Shown: piece after piece, positions 10,871 to 21,025 of the stretch | How positions within the stretch are numbered: the stretch's first letter is position 1 | Layout of the letters: the number at the start of each line of letters is the position of its first letter | Assembly (NCBI RefSeq): GCF_030232885.1 | Contig: NZ_JASPGD010000004.1 | Span: forward strand, 217,159 to 281,158 | Direction: 5' to 3' | Source: Corynebacterium sp. MSK297 | GTDB lineage: Bacteria > Actinomycetota > Actinomycetes > Mycobacteriales > Mycobacteriaceae | Length of the DNA: 64,000 bases | The notes under the pieces: generated by a model | What the model saw: only the letters and a program-made list of their open reading frames with translations | Told to the model about the DNA's origin: nothing | The model's database searches: none | Position numbers and translations under genes: made by a program

Positions 10871-10936
10871 ATTTTAAACCATCACAACGCTTGTTGCCTG
10901 CGTTTTAGTGCCGTGAACTGCATTAAACAGTGTTCA
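10871..10936 (-). promoter_or_regulatory. bioW promoter with BioQ-like box
   Basis: On the minus strand TAAAAT (10871-10876) ends 6 bases before the bioW ATG (10862-10864), the spacing expected for a leaderless transcript. Upstream, minus strand 10936-10924 reads TGAAC-ACT-GTTTA, which matches 8 of 10 fixed positions of the C. glutamicum BioQ operator (TGAAC-N3-GTTAC). A wider inverted repeat, TGAAC (10914-10918) with GTTCA (10932-10936), overlaps it. BioQ control is inference from this match. Confidence 0.5.
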
Positions 10937-10972
10937 AGGTTTCGTAGCGGTGGCAGCTATTAGGCTGGAGCT

Positions 10973-11890
10973 ATGGCTGAAGCGCGTAATGAGGATCAGA
11001 CAACCGGCGAACCTAACAATGGCACGCGTGACGACGTGGGTGTTGGAGACGTGCGTGATAAAGACGTGCGCAATGGTATTGGCAGTAGCGCAGGTGTGAA
11101 TGCGCGGCTGCTCGCGATTTTTGATCCCACCGTGATGCGCCCGGAGGACGTGCGTGCTGTCGACATGCCACCAGCGTCCATCACTGCTGCACATGCGGGG
11201 ATTGGCCAGCTCAATGATTCTCTGCAGACAGTCGTCGGCAAGCTCGGTGACATTACACCAGCGCCCGCAGTGATCGCCCTGCAGTCGTCTCTCGCACTGG
11301 TAGCGCTTGCCCCGGAGCAGGAACCGACGGCGATGACCAGTATCTTTCAGGCGATGATCCCGAATGCGCTGGGACTGGTGGATATAGACCGCGATACGGT
11401 TCTGGCCTATGGCGATGACCTGGTTCGTTACCCTATGACTACGGCGCAGTACACCTTGGGCTGGTCCTCTCCTTCAGGAATTAAAGATGTACTGGCGGCG
11501 ATTCAGCGGCAGCAGACTGACACCGCGTATTCGCGTACGGATTATGTGAAAATTATTGATCGCAAGCCTGCGTACACCGCGCACGCCGGAAATCAGCAAC
11601 AGACCGACGATTCCACGCAGGAAGCTGCAGCCAGTGCTAAAACGCACTCGCAGTGGGATACCCAGCATTATATCCAGAGTTTTTATTCCGCTACCTCGGG
11701 TTCGGTGGGCACGCAGGGCAATATCATGGCCGAAGAAGGCTTCTGGATTGAAGTGCGCAACGGTGCCGCAGAGCTGCATTTTGGCATCGGGGGATTGGAC
11801 TTGCCGACGGCTACCGATGTCTTTCGTCGCTGGTTGGATGGTGAACGGAAGTTCCCGGATATCGGGCAGTGGCAAAAGCTAATTATCTAG
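10973..11890 (+). CDS. Conserved hypothetical protein, cytoplasmic
   Basis: 305 residues, no signal peptide and no membrane segment. Not recognised. The first 35 residues are polar and rich in Asp, Gly and Asn (probably disordered). A folded region from about 40 to 200 contains the hydrophobic-acidic stretch [20 protein letters not shown] and [20 protein letters not shown]. After a Gln/Ser/Thr-rich linker (about 215-235), a C-terminal domain includes [19 protein letters not shown] and ends with a Trp/Phe-rich amphipathic segment. ATG 10973 is preceded by GGAG. The gene is divergent from bioW and 46 bases upstream of leuB, so it may share leuB transcription. No function is proposed. Confidence 0.6.
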   Translation: MAEARNEDQTTGEPNNGTRDDVGVGDVRDKDVRNGIGSSAGVNARLLAIFDPTVMRPEDVRAVDMPPASITAAHAGIGQLNDSLQTVVGKLGDITPAPAVIALQSSLALVALAPEQEPTAMTSIFQAMIPNALGLVDIDRDTVLAYGDDLVRYPMTTAQYTLGWSSPSGIKDVLAAIQRQQTDTAYSRTDYVKIIDRKPAYTAHAGNQQQTDDSTQEAAASAKTHSQWDTQHYIQSFYSATSGSVGTQGNIMAEEGFWIEVRNGAAELHFGIGGLDLPTATDVFRRWLDGERKFPDIGQWQKLII

Positions 11891-11936
11891 CGGGTACGCT
11901 AAGAGAAAACCGCATTTTGAGAAAGGATACCATTGT

Positions 11937-12956
11937 ATGAGACTCGCTGTTATTGCTGGCGACGGTATCGGCCCGGAAGTGACTGCAGAAGCACTGAAGG
12001 TGCTGCAGGCCGTGCGTGACGACGTCGATGTGACCCGTTTTGACTTGGGCGCAGAGCGCTACCTGGAAACCGGCGACACGCTGACCGACGAAGATCTTGC
12101 TGCGTTGCGCGAGCACGACGCGATTTTGCTCGGTGCGATCGGAGATCCCCGCAAGGTTGCATCGGGAGTTTTGGAACGCGCGTTGTTGCTGAAGCTACGT
12201 TTTGCTTTGGATCATCACGTTAATCTGCGCCCGTCGAAGCTGTATCCGACCTCAACTACTCCGCTGGCTAATCCGGGCGAGATCGATTTTGTGGTGGTTC
12301 GCGAAGGTACTGAGGGCCTGTATTGCGGTAACGGTGGAGTTCTGCGTGAGGGAACACCGCACGAGGTGGCCAGCGAGGTTTCGCAAAACACCCGGTATGG
12401 CGTCGAGCGCGTCGTACGCGATGCTTTCGAGCGCGCCAATAATCGCCGCAAACACCTCACCCTGGTGCACAAGACAAATGTTCTGGTCAATGCTGGTGGT
12501 TTGTGGATGCGTACGGTACAGGAGGTGGGCCAGGAATATCCGGATGTCACCGTCGATTATCACCACATTGATGCTGCCACTATCTACATGGTGACCGATC
12601 CTGCGCGTTACGACGTCATCGTCACCGATAACCTGTTTGGCGATATCTTGACCGACTTGGCTGGTGCTGTCACTGGTGGTATTGGGCTGGCAGCCTCTGG
12701 CAATATTGATGCCTCGGGTGCCAACCCATCGATGTTTGAGCCGGTGCACGGCTCTGCACCTGATATTGCAGGCCAGGGTGTAGCCGATCCGACTGCGGCG
12801 ATTTTGTCGGTGGCGTTGATGCTGCGGCATCTTGGCGACGAAGATAACGCCAGCAAAGTGGAACAAGCCGTGGCTGCGGATATCAGTTCTCGTGGTAACC
12901 AGGCTATTTCGACCACTGAGGTGGGTGACCGCATCGCCGCAGCGGTGAATGCATAG
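11937..12956 (+). CDS. leuB: 3-isopropylmalate dehydrogenase
   Basis: Oxidative decarboxylation of 3-isopropylmalate to 2-oxoisocaproate (leucine synthesis), NAD and divalent metal dependent. 339 residues. Starts [20 protein letters not shown]. The substrate-binding arginine region [13 protein letters not shown], the catalytic [15 protein letters not shown], the lysine motif THKTNVL-like [15 protein letters not shown], and the metal-binding [16 protein letters not shown] are all present, as is the NAD site [17 protein letters not shown] 11937 follows GAAAGGA. The downstream lipoprotein begins 11 bases after its stop, as a likely operon. Confidence 0.96.
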   Translation: MRLAVIAGDGIGPEVTAEALKVLQAVRDDVDVTRFDLGAERYLETGDTLTDEDLAALREHDAILLGAIGDPRKVASGVLERALLLKLRFALDHHVNLRPSKLYPTSTTPLANPGEIDFVVVREGTEGLYCGNGGVLREGTPHEVASEVSQNTRYGVERVVRDAFERANNRRKHLTLVHKTNVLVNAGGLWMRTVQEVGQEYPDVTVDYHHIDAATIYMVTDPARYDVIVTDNLFGDILTDLAGAVTGGIGLAASGNIDASGANPSMFEPVHGSAPDIAGQGVADPTAAILSVALMLRHLGDEDNASKVEQAVAADISSRGNQAISTTEVGDRIAAAVNA

Positions 12957-12966
12957 GATAGTAAGC

Positions 12967-14757
12967 ATGAATCCTCGCTCAACGCTCTCGAAAGCATATC
13001 TGTCACGTTCGGTTTCCAGCTCCGCCGCGCCGCCGACGACTCCACGCTCTACGCCTTCTCGTGCAAAGAAGGCAGCCGGAATGAGTATTGCGGCTGTGAT
13101 GGCGTGTGCGTTAGTGGCGTGTGCGGACGCTGAGGAGGATTCCTCACCGCTCAGTTCTGCACATGAGCAGGACGCGGCCGGTGAAGGTGCAAGTGGTGAC
13201 AAAAAATCCGGCCCACCAGTGGCCACCGCATTATCGGATGGCAACCGCACCGGTGATGTCACCATTGATGATTTTTACGATGATTTTTCCACGGTTGTTG
13301 TCGCGGCTGAGGAAGAAGGTGCACAGCGCACCGCGGCCACGGTTGCGGTAGAAGAATCTGTGCCGATGATTGCCACCATGGCTGAGTTTGAGATGGATGT
13401 GGTGGAGTTTTTTGAGTCGCATGACATCGACAACATCATCACCGTCGGCAATCCAATCGCTCCCGCTGGCCACGAGTGGTCAGAGTGGTCGGATAGTGTA
13501 GAGGCGCACCCCGGCGACCGGCCCGGCGCAGCGCCTGATGAAGCAGCGTCCGATCAAACAGCATCCGATCAAGCAGCGTCCGATGAGGTTGCGGATGCTT
13601 CTGCTACCAACGACGCTGGCACTGCTGATGCCCCTGCGCAGACCGGTGAGAACACCACACCGATGCCGTGGGCCTACGAGGGCCCAAAGATCGCTGGGCT
13701 GTTGGAACACTTGGAAAACAACGGAAAGCTTCCCCAGAAAACTGGGAAAGATGCTACGCCGATTTATGTCAGTGAGCAGACCGCACTGGCTTCTGTTGCG
13801 TCAGTGTTGGCAGCAGGCAATGAAGTGACTGTCTTGGATGCGCCGGACATCCGCGCAACCCCGGAATCCATGGAAGCCGCACTCAACGGCGACATCATCA
13901 CCTTGGGCGCGGCATTCGGAGATCAGGATTATGTTGACCGCACGGTGGATTTGGCTGAAAACGGTGAGCTTCCTGGCGGCGGCGGGCTGGTATTCCCGGG
14001 CCGTCGCATGATTGCTTTGTACGGCCACCCTGCTGGTCCGGCATTGGGCGTGATGGGGGAGATGCCGCCAGAAGAAGCTATCCGGCATGCGCACGATCTG
14101 GTCGATCAATATCAGCACTTGGATGACCAGCCCGTGATCCCTGCCTTCGAGATCATCGCCACGATCGCAGCCGCACAGCCCGGCCCACACGGCTTGTACA
14201 CCAACTACACTGACGAAGCGGAACTGCAGCCGTATATTGATGCCGCGGTTGCGGATGGCGGTTACGCGTTCTTGGACTTGCAGCCGGGCCGCGAAAGCTT
14301 GCTGGAACAGGCGAAACATTACGAAGAGCTGCTAAAGCAGCCGTATGTGGGCCTTGCATTGGACCCAGAATGGAAATTGGGGCCTGATGAAGTGCCTCTG
14401 CAGCAAGTGGGTCACGTTGATGCCGCAGAGATCAATGAGGTTGCTGATTGGTTGGCAGAGTTGGTGCGCGAGAACAACTTGCCACAGAAAGGTCTGATGG
14501 TGCACCAGTTCCAGCACCAGATGATCCGCAACCGTGAAGCGGTAAATACTAACCACCCAGAACTGGGCTTTGTGCTGCATGCCGATGGTCATGGTCCGCC
14601 AGCGGAGAAGTTTGCTACCTGGGATATGGTCCGTAATGATCTTTCCGACGGTTGGTACATGGCGTGGAAGAACTTCATTGATGAAGACAATCCGACCTTT
14701 ACTCCGGATGAGACGTATCAGATTAATCCTCGTCCATGGTTTGTTTCTTATCAGTAG
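12967..14757 (+). CDS. Large surface lipoprotein, two-domain, function unknown
   Basis: 596 residues. The signal region contains a Ser/Thr/Pro-rich basic start, a hydrophobic core and the lipobox ALVAC (about residues 47-51). The mature N-terminal half (about 95-330) resembles the lipoprotein at 6220-7185: compare ASVLAAGNEVTVLDAPDI and IITLGAAFGDQDYVDRTVDL. It is interrupted by an Ala/Ser/Asp-rich linker (about 180-225). The C-terminal half (about 365-596) looks like a barrel with acidic and histidine clusters: GYAFLDLQPGRESLLEQA, GLALDPEWKLGP, GLMVHQFQHQMIRN, FVLHADGHGPP. A glycan-active or ligand-binding role is possible but not shown. ATG 12967 has AGGATAG upstream; an earlier in-frame ATG at 12949 overlaps leuB. 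Confidence 0.68.
   Translation: MNPRSTLSKAYLSRSVSSSAAPPTTPRSTPSRAKKAAGMSIAAVMACALVACADAEEDSSPLSSAHEQDAAGEGASGDKKSGPPVATALSDGNRTGDVTIDDFYDDFSTVVVAAEEEGAQRTAATVAVEESVPMIATMAEFEMDVVEFFESHDIDNIITVGNPIAPAGHEWSEWSDSVEAHPGDRPGAAPDEAASDQTASDQAASDEVADASATNDAGTADAPAQTGENTTPMPWAYEGPKIAGLLEHLENNGKLPQKTGKDATPIYVSEQTALASVASVLAAGNEVTVLDAPDIRATPESMEAALNGDIITLGAAFGDQDYVDRTVDLAENGELPGGGGLVFPGRRMIALYGHPAGPALGVMGEMPPEEAIRHAHDLVDQYQHLDDQPVIPAFEIIATIAAAQPGPHGLYTNYTDEAELQPYIDAAVADGGYAFLDLQPGRESLLEQAKHYEELLKQPYVGLALDPEWKLGPDEVPLQQVGHVDAAEINEVADWLAELVRENNLPQKGLMVHQFQHQMIRNREAVNTNHPELGFVLHADGHGPPAEKFATWDMVRNDLSDGWYMAWKNFIDEDNPTFTPDETYQINPRPWFVSYQ
13543..13587 (+). repeat. 15-bp in-frame tandem repeat (three copies)
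   Basis: GCAGCGTCCGATCAA at 13543-13557 is followed by ACAGCATCCGATCAA (13558-13572) and GCAGCGTCCGATGAG (13573-13587). They encode an ASDQ-type five-residue repeat in the linker of the lipoprotein. The 15-bp unit keeps frame, so copy-number change would lengthen or shorten the linker. Confidence 0.85.
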
Positions 14758-14846
14758 TCCGAGCTAACTAGTCTATGGCCTGGTTCACGCCGGTTTGCTT
14801 GTGTGGAAACCGCTACTTTTACGCTCTGCTCCAGTAATCTAGGGAC

Positions 14847-16712
14847 ATGAGCGTTGAAGTAGAGGAAGTCACCAGCTTTTTGGCTGAGCATGAGCCATTT
14901 TCGCATTTGCCGCCAGCTGATCTGGCGGCTATTTCTGCATCTATGACCATGCGCTATATCCGGCGTGGCACCACGATCATTACCGCGGGCCAACGTAATG
15001 ACATCTTGCATGTCATTCGTTCTGGAGCCGTGGATGTGCTAGATTCCGACGGCGGGCTGCTGGACCGCCGCGAGCCGGGCTTGAGCTTTGGCTATTCAAC
15101 GCTAGTGGCGAATCCGGGGGTTGCTGAATCACGCTATACCACCGTGGCGGTAGAAGACAGTCTGGTGCTCGAGTTATCGCGCGAAGATTTCCAACGCGCA
15201 AGTGCAGAGCATCCGGATATTGAGCGTTTTTACTCTTTGCAAACCCGGCAGATCCGCAGTGCGGCACAGGAGCTTGCCGACGACGCCGCTACGGGGGTGT
15301 TACGCACCCCTCTGCGCGATGTCATGATCGTGAACCCGCAGGCCACCAGGCCGGACACCAGCATTGCCACGGCCGCACAACAAATGCGGGAACAAGCAGT
15401 TTCATCCCTGCTGATTACTGCCGACGGAGCCCTGTGCGGCATTGTTACCGATCGCGACATGACCGGCCGCGTGGTTGCGCAGTCACTGGATACCTCCTTG
15501 CCGGTTCGCGAAGTGATGACGCGGGACCTGCGTACCGTCACTCCAGAGACACTGGCATTTGAAGCAATGTTGCTGATGGCCGAGCTGAAAATCCACCACT
15601 TACCAGTGTTGCAAGAAGGTAAAGCCGTCGGGGTAGTCGCTGGTGCCGATATTGCACGATTACTCCGAGTCAACCCTATCTACTTAACCGCAGACTTTTC
15701 TCGACGGACTTCCCGTGAGGAACTGCGTGATACTTATCGTGAGGCCTGCGCGGTGATTGCGCGTTTTCTCGATCGCAGCGGTGATTTTGCGGAAGCCGCG
15801 CAGATGATGACCATCGCCGCAGACAGTATCGCTCGCCGGCTATTGGAACTGGCAGAAGAACAATTCGGCGCGCCACCGGTTCCGTATGCCTTTGTGGTTT
15901 TGGGCTCGCAAGGCCGTCGCGAGATGGGGCTGTCCTCGGATCAAGACAACGCGATGGTGTTGTCTAATGATTATGACCCAGACCTCCATGGTGAATACTT
16001 TGCGAAGTTGGCGCGTTGGGTGTGCGAGGGTCTCGCCGAGGCCGGACAAGAGTGGTGCCCAGGCGATATGATGGCGACAAATCCGCAGTGGCGCCAGACG
16101 GCCCGTGGTTGGGAGGATACCTTCCACACGTGGATTACCGCACCAGATGCCGATGCTTTATTGCATGCGCAGACCTTCTTTGATTTCCGCCCGATCTATG
16201 GCGATCTTGCGCTTGCCGACGCCGTTCACCGCACAGCGGTGCGCATGGGCGGCGAGTCCAAGCGTTTGCACGCGCATCTGGCAAGCCTAGCTGCGCGTCG
16301 TGAGCCTCCGTTGACGTTTTTCAAAGGCTTGGTGGTGGAGCGTTCCGGTGATTACGCACGCACGCTAAATATTAAAACTGGCGGCACGTACAGCATCGTG
16401 CAGATGGCGCGGCTCTATGCCATCGCATCCGGGGTTGATGCCGTTGACACTGCAACCCGGCTAGAACATGCAGCTGGTTCTGGTGTATCCAGAGAGGGGG
16501 CACGCGATCTTGCCGACGCTTTCTATTTCCTGCGCACACTCACCTTGCGCCATCAGGCGCGGCAACTTCGTCATGGTGAGCAGCCGGATTACCACGTGGA
16601 TCCGAAGCGGCTGTCGAAAATGGATCGCGAGCATCTCCGAGATTCTTTCCAGGTGATCAAGCGTATGCAATCCGCGCTTGGTAATAAATACCCTGTGCGC
16701 ACTATTTCTTAA
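14847..16712 (+). CDS. Cyclic-nucleotide-binding/CBS/DUF294 nucleotidyltransferase-like protein
   Basis: 621 residues of predicted cytoplasmic signalling protein. The order is: an N-terminal cNMP-binding-type domain (about 15-135, ITAGQRNDILHVIRSGAVDV); two CBS motifs (about 155-280, including LRDVMIVNPQATRPDTSIA and VREVMTRDLRTVTPETLAF); then a DUF294 nucleotidyltransferase-like domain with LGSQGRREMGLSSDQDNAMV, the GS-x-DxD-type signature near residue 355; and a C-terminal helical substrate-binding domain. Corynebacteria make cAMP, so cAMP is a possible ligand. No substrate is known. ATG 14847 fits. The exonuclease gene 28 bases downstream is a recurrent partner of this family. Confidence 0.82.
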   Translation: MSVEVEEVTSFLAEHEPFSHLPPADLAAISASMTMRYIRRGTTIITAGQRNDILHVIRSGAVDVLDSDGGLLDRREPGLSFGYSTLVANPGVAESRYTTVAVEDSLVLELSREDFQRASAEHPDIERFYSLQTRQIRSAAQELADDAATGVLRTPLRDVMIVNPQATRPDTSIATAAQQMREQAVSSLLITADGALCGIVTDRDMTGRVVAQSLDTSLPVREVMTRDLRTVTPETLAFEAMLLMAELKIHHLPVLQEGKAVGVVAGADIARLLRVNPIYLTADFSRRTSREELRDTYREACAVIARFLDRSGDFAEAAQMMTIAADSIARRLLELAEEQFGAPPVPYAFVVLGSQGRREMGLSSDQDNAMVLSNDYDPDLHGEYFAKLARWVCEGLAEAGQEWCPGDMMATNPQWRQTARGWEDTFHTWITAPDADALLHAQTFFDFRPIYGDLALADAVHRTAVRMGGESKRLHAHLASLAARREPPLTFFKGLVVERSGDYARTLNIKTGGTYSIVQMARLYAIASGVDAVDTATRLEHAAGSGVSREGARDLADAFYFLRTLTLRHQARQLRHGEQPDYHVDPKRLSKMDREHLRDSFQVIKRMQSALGNKYPVRTIS

Positions 16713-16740
16713 ATTATAGGTGAAACAATAGGTGGTGCTT

Positions 16741-17391
16741 GTGAGTTTTCGTTCTGCTATTTCTGCCATCTCCGGGGGGTTGTGGGGCCAAAAGACCTTC
16801 GATATTGCTGCGCCTGCGGGTCATATTGCGTTGGATGAGCTGCCGATGCTCGCGGTGGATATGGAAACCACCGGGATTAAGCCTGCCCGCGATGCGATGC
16901 TCTCGATCGGATGGGTGCCGCTCAATGGTCGCAGCATTGATCTATCTGGTGCAGGCTATGTGGTGGTTGCTGGGGCTGAGGTAGGCGAGTCTGCCACTAT
17001 CCATGGTCTTACTGACGACGAGGTCGCCACGGGTGTCTCACCGGAAGAAGCGATCGAGCAGCTGCTGCAGGCACTGCAGGGCCGTGTGCTGTTGGCACAC
17101 TTTGCAGCGTTAGAGACGGGCTTTGTGCACAAACATTGTCGGCAACTGTATGACGGCGCGGTCCCAGATCTCACGGTCGTCGACACGTTTAGCCTCGAAC
17201 GACGCCACATGGAGCGCATGGCAACCTACCCGCGCGGGGAAGATCTGCGTTTACCGCGGGTTCGTGAGCGTTATCGTTTACCGTATTACACCAGCCACAA
17301 CGCTTTAAACGATGCGTTGGCCTGCGCGGAAGCGTATCTTGCGATTACCTCGGCGAGCAATGTGCGCACCTTAAAAGATATTAGGGAATAG
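16741..17391 (+). CDS. DEDDh-family 3'-5' exonuclease (DnaQ-like)
   Basis: About 216 residues. The Exo I motif AVDMETTGIKPARDAMLSIG provides the Asp-x-Glu pair. Exo II lies around LAHFAALETGFVHKH, and the C-terminal HNALNDALACAEAYL gives the His and Asp of the DEDDh type. Single-domain and too short for a polymerase, so it is a stand-alone nuclease. The start is GTG 16741 with AGGTGG about 7 bases upstream (GTG 16732 is an alternative). It is probably cotranscribed with the cNMP/CBS/DUF294 gene. Confidence 0.82.
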   Translation: MSFRSAISAISGGLWGQKTFDIAAPAGHIALDELPMLAVDMETTGIKPARDAMLSIGWVPLNGRSIDLSGAGYVVVAGAEVGESATIHGLTDDEVATGVSPEEAIEQLLQALQGRVLLAHFAALETGFVHKHCRQLYDGAVPDLTVVDTFSLERRHMERMATYPRGEDLRLPRVRERYRLPYYTSHNALNDALACAEAYLAITSASNVRTLKDIRE

Positions 17392-17410
17392 GCCTTGTAC
17401 AGTAGAAAGC

Positions 17411-18205
17411 ATGCGTTTTGGACGAATTGCTCACCCAGAGGGTATGGCTTTTGTCGTCATCGAAGGTGATGATGAGCTGGTTGCCCGCGAAATTTCTTCC
17501 ACCCCATTCACTGAGCCGGAATTTACTGGCAAGGAATGGAAGTTGGATGACGTAAAACTCTTGGCTCCGATGCTGCCATCGAAAATTGTGGCACTCGGAC
17601 GCAATTATGCAGACCACGTTGCGGAGGTGTTCAAAGAATCTGCAGAATCGCTGCCTCCGACACTGTTTTTGAAGCCTCCAACAGCGATTACCGGCCCGGG
17701 GGCCCCGATTAAGATTCCGGATTTTGCCACCCGCGTAGAATTCGAAGGCGAGTTGGCATTGGTGATTTCTCGCCCGTGCAAAAACCTGAAGGCCGAGCAG
17801 TGGAAAGATGTCACGCTGGGCTTTACCATCATTAACGATGTTTCCTCACGTGACCTGCAGTTTTCAGATGGCCAGTGGGCTCGTGCTAAAGGCATCGACA
17901 CCTTCGCTCCGTTGGGTCCGTGGATTGAGACGGATGTCGATAAATTCGATCTATCGGATCATCCGATCAAGGCGTATCTCACCCATGACGGCGAAACTAA
18001 TATCAAGCAAGATTCTTCTACCGGCCAGATGATCAATACCGTGGGCCAGATTTTGGAAAAGATCACGGCGTCGATGACGCTGTTGCCAGGCGACGTTGTG
18101 TGCACCGGTTCGCCAGCTGGCACGGAGGAAATGGTGCCAGGTGATTTCATTGAAATTGAAATCCCAGGTTTGGGCAAGCTCGGCAACCCAGTAGAGCGTG
18201 CTTAA
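17411..18205 (+). CDS. odx: FAH-superfamily oxaloacetate decarboxylase
   Basis: 264 residues. The C-terminal FAH fold shows FATRVEFEGELALVISRP, with the metal-binding Glu pair, and VTLGFTIINDVSSRDLQ with the Asp ligand; the end has DVVCTGSPAGTEEMVPGD. In C. glutamicum the gene in this position (cg1458, between leuB and gltX) encodes a soluble Mn/Mg-dependent oxaloacetate decarboxylase. The family also contains acylpyruvases and isomerases, so the substrate is inferred from synteny and length. ATG 17411 fits. It converges on the isochorismate synthase gene with 4 bases between them. Confidence 0.82.
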   Translation: MRFGRIAHPEGMAFVVIEGDDELVAREISSTPFTEPEFTGKEWKLDDVKLLAPMLPSKIVALGRNYADHVAEVFKESAESLPPTLFLKPPTAITGPGAPIKIPDFATRVEFEGELALVISRPCKNLKAEQWKDVTLGFTIINDVSSRDLQFSDGQWARAKGIDTFAPLGPWIETDVDKFDLSDHPIKAYLTHDGETNIKQDSSTGQMINTVGQILEKITASMTLLPGDVVCTGSPAGTEEMVPGDFIEIEIPGLGKLGNPVERA

Positions 18206-18209
18206 TTTT

Positions 18210-19307
18210 TTATAAACCCAGCGAACGCAGAATCGTCTGTAGCTTCGCTGTGGTTTCTGCCAATTCTTGTTCGGGGTCGGAATCAGCCACGATACCGCCA
18301 CCGGCCCAGGTACGTCCCTGGCGGCCCCAGATTTCTGCGCAGCGGATGGCCACCAAATACTCGCCGTCGCCGGTGTTATCGCACCAGCCAACCGCACCGG
18401 CATAAAACCCGCGGGCAGATTCCGCGGTATGGATCAAATGATCGGCCGCTGCGGTTGGGGTGCCGCAAATTGCGGGGGTGGGGTGGATGTGAGCGGCAAG
18501 CTCCAGCGCGCTTAATTGCGGCTGTTTCAGCTGCCCGCTAATCGGGGTTGCCAGGTGCCACATTTCATTGGTTTTGATCAACCGTGGCTTCGTCGGAATG
18601 CTCAGCTGCTCGCACAGTGGGGATAGCGCCGCACGCAGATGATCCACCACGAATGCGTGTTCGTGCAGGTCTTTTACAGAATTCTGGAGCTGAAACCGTG
18701 CGTTTTCGTCTGTGACAGGATCTGTCGAACGTGCAGCCGACCCGGCCATGGGGATGGCGCTGACAGTAGAGCCCTGTCGTTTCACCAATACCTCTGGTGA
18801 TGAGCCCACCAGCATGTGGCCTTCGCGTCCAGCAGGCGAGAGGTCAGCGATGAAACCGTCGTGGTGAGCAGAGTTATCAATTAATCGGGCAGCAACTAAC
18901 CGGGGGTCGACGTCGGCAAGAAATTCGAAATCGACTGCCCGGGCGAGCACGACTTTTTCTAAGCGTGACGAGATGATCGTGTCGATGGCGGCTTCCACCC
19001 GCCGCAGGTGTTCTTGTGGTTCTGGATCCACCGAGGTGATCCGCGCGCGCAAGTCACCCTGGCGATAATAGGCGGGCGGTTCCAGTGGGCCGTCTTCCCG
19101 AATGATGGATTCTGGCACCGTGAGCGCAGCCCGGTCATTGGGATTGAAGGGCAAGGCACCGACGATCATTTCGTGCTGGCCGTCGGCAAGCGCCTGGGTG
19201 GCTTGGTTGATGTCGGTGTAGGTGTCCACACAACCTTGGGTACGCACAGATCCGTGTGCTCGAGAGAGCAAAAAATCCGGTGCGGTGGTAGGGCGGGACG
19301 ATTGCAT
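18210..19307 (-). CDS. menF: Isochorismate synthase
   Basis: Chorismate-utilising enzyme of about 365 residues. The C-terminal chorismate-binding domain shows [34 protein letters not shown] core, [15 protein letters not shown] [37 protein letters not shown] and the closing [17 protein letters not shown], where a Glu binds Mg. The group with ICGTP is typical of isochorismate synthases (MenF/EntC/DhbC). No siderophore genes are nearby, so the menaquinone pathway is more likely. The start is uncertain: ATG 19305-19307 is chosen; longer starts would run into gltX on the other strand. Confidence 0.83.
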   Translation of the reverse strand: MQSSRPTTAPDFLLSRAHGSVRTQGCVDTYTDINQATQALADGQHEMIVGALPFNPNDRAALTVPESIIREDGPLEPPAYYRQGDLRARITSVDPEPQEHLRRVEAAIDTIISSRLEKVVLARAVDFEFLADVDPRLVAARLIDNSAHHDGFIADLSPAGREGHMLVGSSPEVLVKRQGSTVSAIPMAGSAARSTDPVTDENARFQLQNSVKDLHEHAFVVDHLRAALSPLCEQLSIPTKPRLIKTNEMWHLATPISGQLKQPQLSALELAAHIHPTPAICGTPTAAADHLIHTAESARGFYAGAVGWCDNTGDGEYLVAIRCAEIWGRQGRTWAGGGIVADSDPEQELAETTAKLQTILRSLGL

Positions 19308-19356
19308 AACTGTCGATAATACCGCCCCTACAATACGGTGCGATAACTGGGCTACC

Positions 19357-20862
19357 ATGGCTGCTATGAGTGATGTACGCGTACGATTTTGCCCTTCGCC
19401 CACTGGAACTCCGCACGTCGGACTGGTGCGCACGGCCTTGTTCAACTGGGCCTACGCCCGGCACACCGGTGGCAAACTGATTTTCCGCATTGAAGATACC
19501 GACGCCAAGCGCGATTCGGAAGAATCCTATCAGGCCATTATCGACGGCCTGGATTGGTTGGGCCTAGCTTGGGATGAAGGCATCAACATCGGCGGCCCGC
19601 ATGAACCATACCGGCAGTCACAGCGCAAGGACATCTATGCAGAGGTGTTGAACAAGCTGATTGACGCCGGCGAGGTCTACCCGGCTTATTCGACTGCCGA
19701 CGAGGTAGAAGATCGCCACCGCGCCGCTGGGCGGGACCCGAAGCTGGGATACGACAACTATGACCGCGACTTGACTGAGGATCAGATCGCCCAGTTTGAG
19801 GCGGAAGGCCGTAAGCCAGTGTGGCGCTTGCGTATGCCGGATCAGGACTGGGCCTGGACCGACCTGGTGCGCGGCGAGGTGGAATTCAAATCTGCGACGC
19901 AGCCGGATTTCGTCGTCGCCCGGTCCAATGGCGAGCCCCTGTATACCTTGGTTAATCCTGTCGACGATGCGCTGATGGGGATTACTCACGTGTTGCGTGG
20001 TGAAGACCTGCTTTCTTCTACACCGCGACAGTTGGCGCTGTACGGCGCGCTGCAGCGCATTGGCGTGGCCGAAGCCACGCCGGAATTTGGCCACTTGCCG
20101 TTCGTGATGGGTGAGGGGAACAAGAAGCTGTCGAAGCGTGATCCACAGTCGGACCTGTTCAACCACCGCCGCAACGGCATCATCCCCGAAGGCATGTTGA
20201 ACTACCTGGCTTTGCTGGGATGGTCATTGTCCAGTGATCAGGATATCTTCAGCGTTGATGAGTTGATCGCGGCTTTTGACGTTAAGGATGTGCTGGGGAA
20301 TCCTGCACGCTTTGACCAGAAGAAGCTCGAAGCAATCAACGCAGATCAGATCCGCCGCTTAGATACTGCGGAATTCACCCGGCGTTTGCGGGTTTTCCTG
20401 AGCGAATTTACGGATTTCCCAGCAGATTATCCAGAAGACAAATTCGCTATCGCTGCTGATTTGGTGCAAACCCGCATCAAGGTGCTTTCGGATGCCTACG
20501 ACCTGCTGCAATTCTTGGTTACCGACGATGCTGATTTGCAGCTGGATGAGAAATCGGCGCGTAAGAACCTGAAAGAAGAAGCCATCCAGCCTTTGGATGA
20601 GGCCATTGCTGCGCTTGAGGCCGTGGCAGGTGAGGAGTGGAAAACCGAGAAGCTGGAAACGGTGTTGTCCAAGGCTCTGATCGAGGACCTCGGACTGAAA
20701 CCACGCAAGGCTTATGGCGCACTGCGTGTGGGAATCTCCGGTGCCGCGGTTTCGCCTCCACTGTTCGAATCCGTGGAGCTATTGGGGCGCGAATCGACGT
20801 TGACGCGGCTGCGTGCTGCTCGTGCGCAGACCCCATGGGAGCAGAACACAGGGCGTGGTTAA
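19357..20862 (+). CDS. gltX: Glutamyl-tRNA synthetase
   Basis: Class I synthetase of about 501 residues. It has the HIGH-like [20 protein letters not shown], the signature [15 protein letters not shown], and KMSKS-like [12 protein letters not shown], followed by the helical anticodon-binding domain. ATG 19357 ([11 protein letters not shown]) or ATG 19366 (MSDVRVRF) is the start; neither has a clear ribosome site, and C. glutamicum GltX begins at the second position. A tRNA-Glu gene lies just downstream. Most corynebacteria load tRNA-Gln through a mischarging route that also uses this enzyme. Confidence 0.94.
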   Translation: MAAMSDVRVRFCPSPTGTPHVGLVRTALFNWAYARHTGGKLIFRIEDTDAKRDSEESYQAIIDGLDWLGLAWDEGINIGGPHEPYRQSQRKDIYAEVLNKLIDAGEVYPAYSTADEVEDRHRAAGRDPKLGYDNYDRDLTEDQIAQFEAEGRKPVWRLRMPDQDWAWTDLVRGEVEFKSATQPDFVVARSNGEPLYTLVNPVDDALMGITHVLRGEDLLSSTPRQLALYGALQRIGVAEATPEFGHLPFVMGEGNKKLSKRDPQSDLFNHRRNGIIPEGMLNYLALLGWSLSSDQDIFSVDELIAAFDVKDVLGNPARFDQKKLEAINADQIRRLDTAEFTRRLRVFLSEFTDFPADYPEDKFAIAADLVQTRIKVLSDAYDLLQFLVTDDADLQLDEKSARKNLKEEAIQPLDEAIAALEAVAGEEWKTEKLETVLSKALIEDLGLKPRKAYGALRVGISGAAVSPPLFESVELLGRESTLTRLRAARAQTPWEQNTGRG

Positions 20863-20924
20863 GCCGCCGAAAAAGTCGCAAAAACTGTAGCTGCGCTGCT
20901 GATTTGGTGGAATATTAGAGTGAT

Positions 20925-20941
20925 GGTTATAGTATATAACC
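20925..20941. promoter_or_regulatory. Perfect inverted repeat GGTTATA-GTA-TATAACC in the gltX-tRNA gap
   Basis: Seven-base arms around a three-base centre in an AT-rich 160-bp gap upstream of the tRNA genes. A second palindrome (ATCAATATTGAT, near 20986-20997) follows. The TATA-rich centre could be a tRNA promoter or an operator. Function not established. Confidence 0.35.
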
Positions 20942-21025
20942 GTTGCACAGAGCGACACGGAAGAAAACAATATACGATAAGTATTATCAATATTGATCAT
21001 TTTCCTCCGTAAGTTTTTGCGGCAA

